Assembly: GCA_008933525.1 (NCBI GenBank)
Contig: WBUV01000150.1
Coordinates: 1 to 7,516 of the forward strand
Direction of reading: 5' to 3'
Source of the DNA: Bacteroidales bacterium
GTDB lineage: Bacteria; Bacteroidota; Bacteroidia; Bacteroidales; Tenuifilaceae
Length of the DNA stretch: 7,516 bases
Shown here one piece after another: positions 7,127 to 7,516 of the stretch. The notes under the pieces were generated by a model, which searched no databases, was not told the DNA's origin, and worked only from the letters and a program-made list of their open reading frames with translations. Both the position numbers and the translations under genes were made by a program. Position 1 is the stretch's first letter, and each line of letters begins with the position of its first letter.

Positions 7127-7516
7127 CTATTCTGCAGTGTCGAGCCAGCCACCTTTAAATCCTGCCTTTTTTAGTCCGGTAACTATGTATTTGTTCTTTT
7201 TCATTAGGTTCCAAATTAACTCGGTTTGATAGTTTTCGAGTTGAATCAAAATTGGGCCTTGGTCAATTCCTAGGTAATCGTGGTCAAACCAACCATTGGG
7301 CGTTTTGGGTGAAATAAAAGTTGGGTTAAATGCATCCTTAAAGCCATATTCTCCATAAATATTTTCGCCATATGTGTTTTTCATTGCTTTTAGTGCAGCA
7401 ATGCATTCTTGTGGTGCAAAAGGAATTGAGCCGCCTGCTGCTGTTGGTGCAATTGTACCATCATCCTCAATATATCTTACGGATGCTCCCCTTGCTCGGT
7501 ACGAATAGAACTGTAC
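7127..7516 (-). CDS. PF10091 glycoamylase-like protein (GH144-related), C-terminal part only
   Basis: The frame is open through 7516, so only the last 129 residues are here; the Met at 7384 is internal, not the start. The segment matches the C-terminal end of the PF10091 'glycoamylase-like' (alpha/alpha)6 fold: YRARGA near the edge, DDGTIAPTAAGGSIPFAP, YGFKDAFNP, GWFDHDYLGIDQGPILIQLEN, and finally GLKKAGFKGGW before the stop. This fold includes GH144 endo-beta-1,2-glucanases and sophorose-releasing enzymes of Bacteroidota, as well as domains of cyclic beta-1,2-glucan synthases. The protein's end just after this motif fits a stand-alone enzyme rather than a synthase. The catalytic residues and any signal peptide lie outside the window, so beta-1,2-glucan is an inference. 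It is the first gene visible in the operon, ending 24 bases before the next start. Confidence 0.88.
   Translation of the reverse strand, partial: VQFYSYRARGASVRYIEDDGTIAPTAAGGSIPFAPQECIAALKAMKNTYGENIYGEYGFKDAFNPTFISPKTPNGWFDHDYLGIDQGPILIQLENYQTELIWNLMKKNKYIVTGLKKAGFKGGWLDTAE

Noticed and set aside
7127..7384. A separate 85-residue gene starting at the ATG at 7384
   Set aside because: The same frame continues to the right edge with conserved PF10091 sequence (APTAAGGSIPFAP), so this Met is internal to a larger protein.

Overview
This is a compact, entirely minus-strand carbohydrate-degradation gene set. It is most likely from a member of the Bacteroidota. The DNA is AT-rich, start codons mostly lack a clear Shine-Dalgarno sequence, and the exported protein has a signal peptide ending in a K-T-Q-T-Q type sequence. 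The enzyme families are also typical of Bacteroidota glycan-use loci. The phylum is an inference, and nothing here identifies a genus. No RNA genes, mobile elements, CRISPR arrays or long non-coding stretches are visible; the four reading frames cover about 99% of the window.

Transcription runs right to left. The order is: (1) 7127-7516, the C-terminal end of a PF10091 'glycoamylase-like' protein, the fold of GH144 and related beta-1,2-glucanases. Its start lies outside the window. (2) 3860-7102, a 1080-residue exported protein. It has two beta-sandwich binding domains (one CIA30/CBM11-like, one F5/8 type C-like), a long beta-rich linker domain and a C-terminal (alpha/alpha)6, six-hairpin glycosidase-like region. 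(3) 1822-3849, a GPH-type (MelB-like) sugar:cation symporter with a remarkable insert of about 195 residues before its last membrane helix. (4) 1-1767, a GH35-type beta-glycosidase with no signal peptide, followed by a GH42-like (glutamine amidotransferase fold) domain; its C-terminus lies outside the window. The gaps are 24, 10 and 54 bases, so this is very probably one operon with its promoter beyond the right edge.

The inferred pathway is that the exported enzyme, and perhaps the PF10091 protein, trims a glycan or oligosaccharide outside the cytoplasm. The symporter brings the resulting small sugar across the inner membrane, and the GH35-type enzyme removes the terminal sugar in the cytoplasm. 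No SusC/SusD pair is in the window, so the outer-membrane step is not accounted for. The neighbouring PF10091 gene makes a beta-glucan (for example beta-1,2-linked) a reasonable substrate guess, but the sequence does not settle it. The most unusual points are the long coiled-coil-like insert in the symporter, the GH35/GH42 mixed architecture, and the large multidomain exported protein, whose activity I cannot assign.
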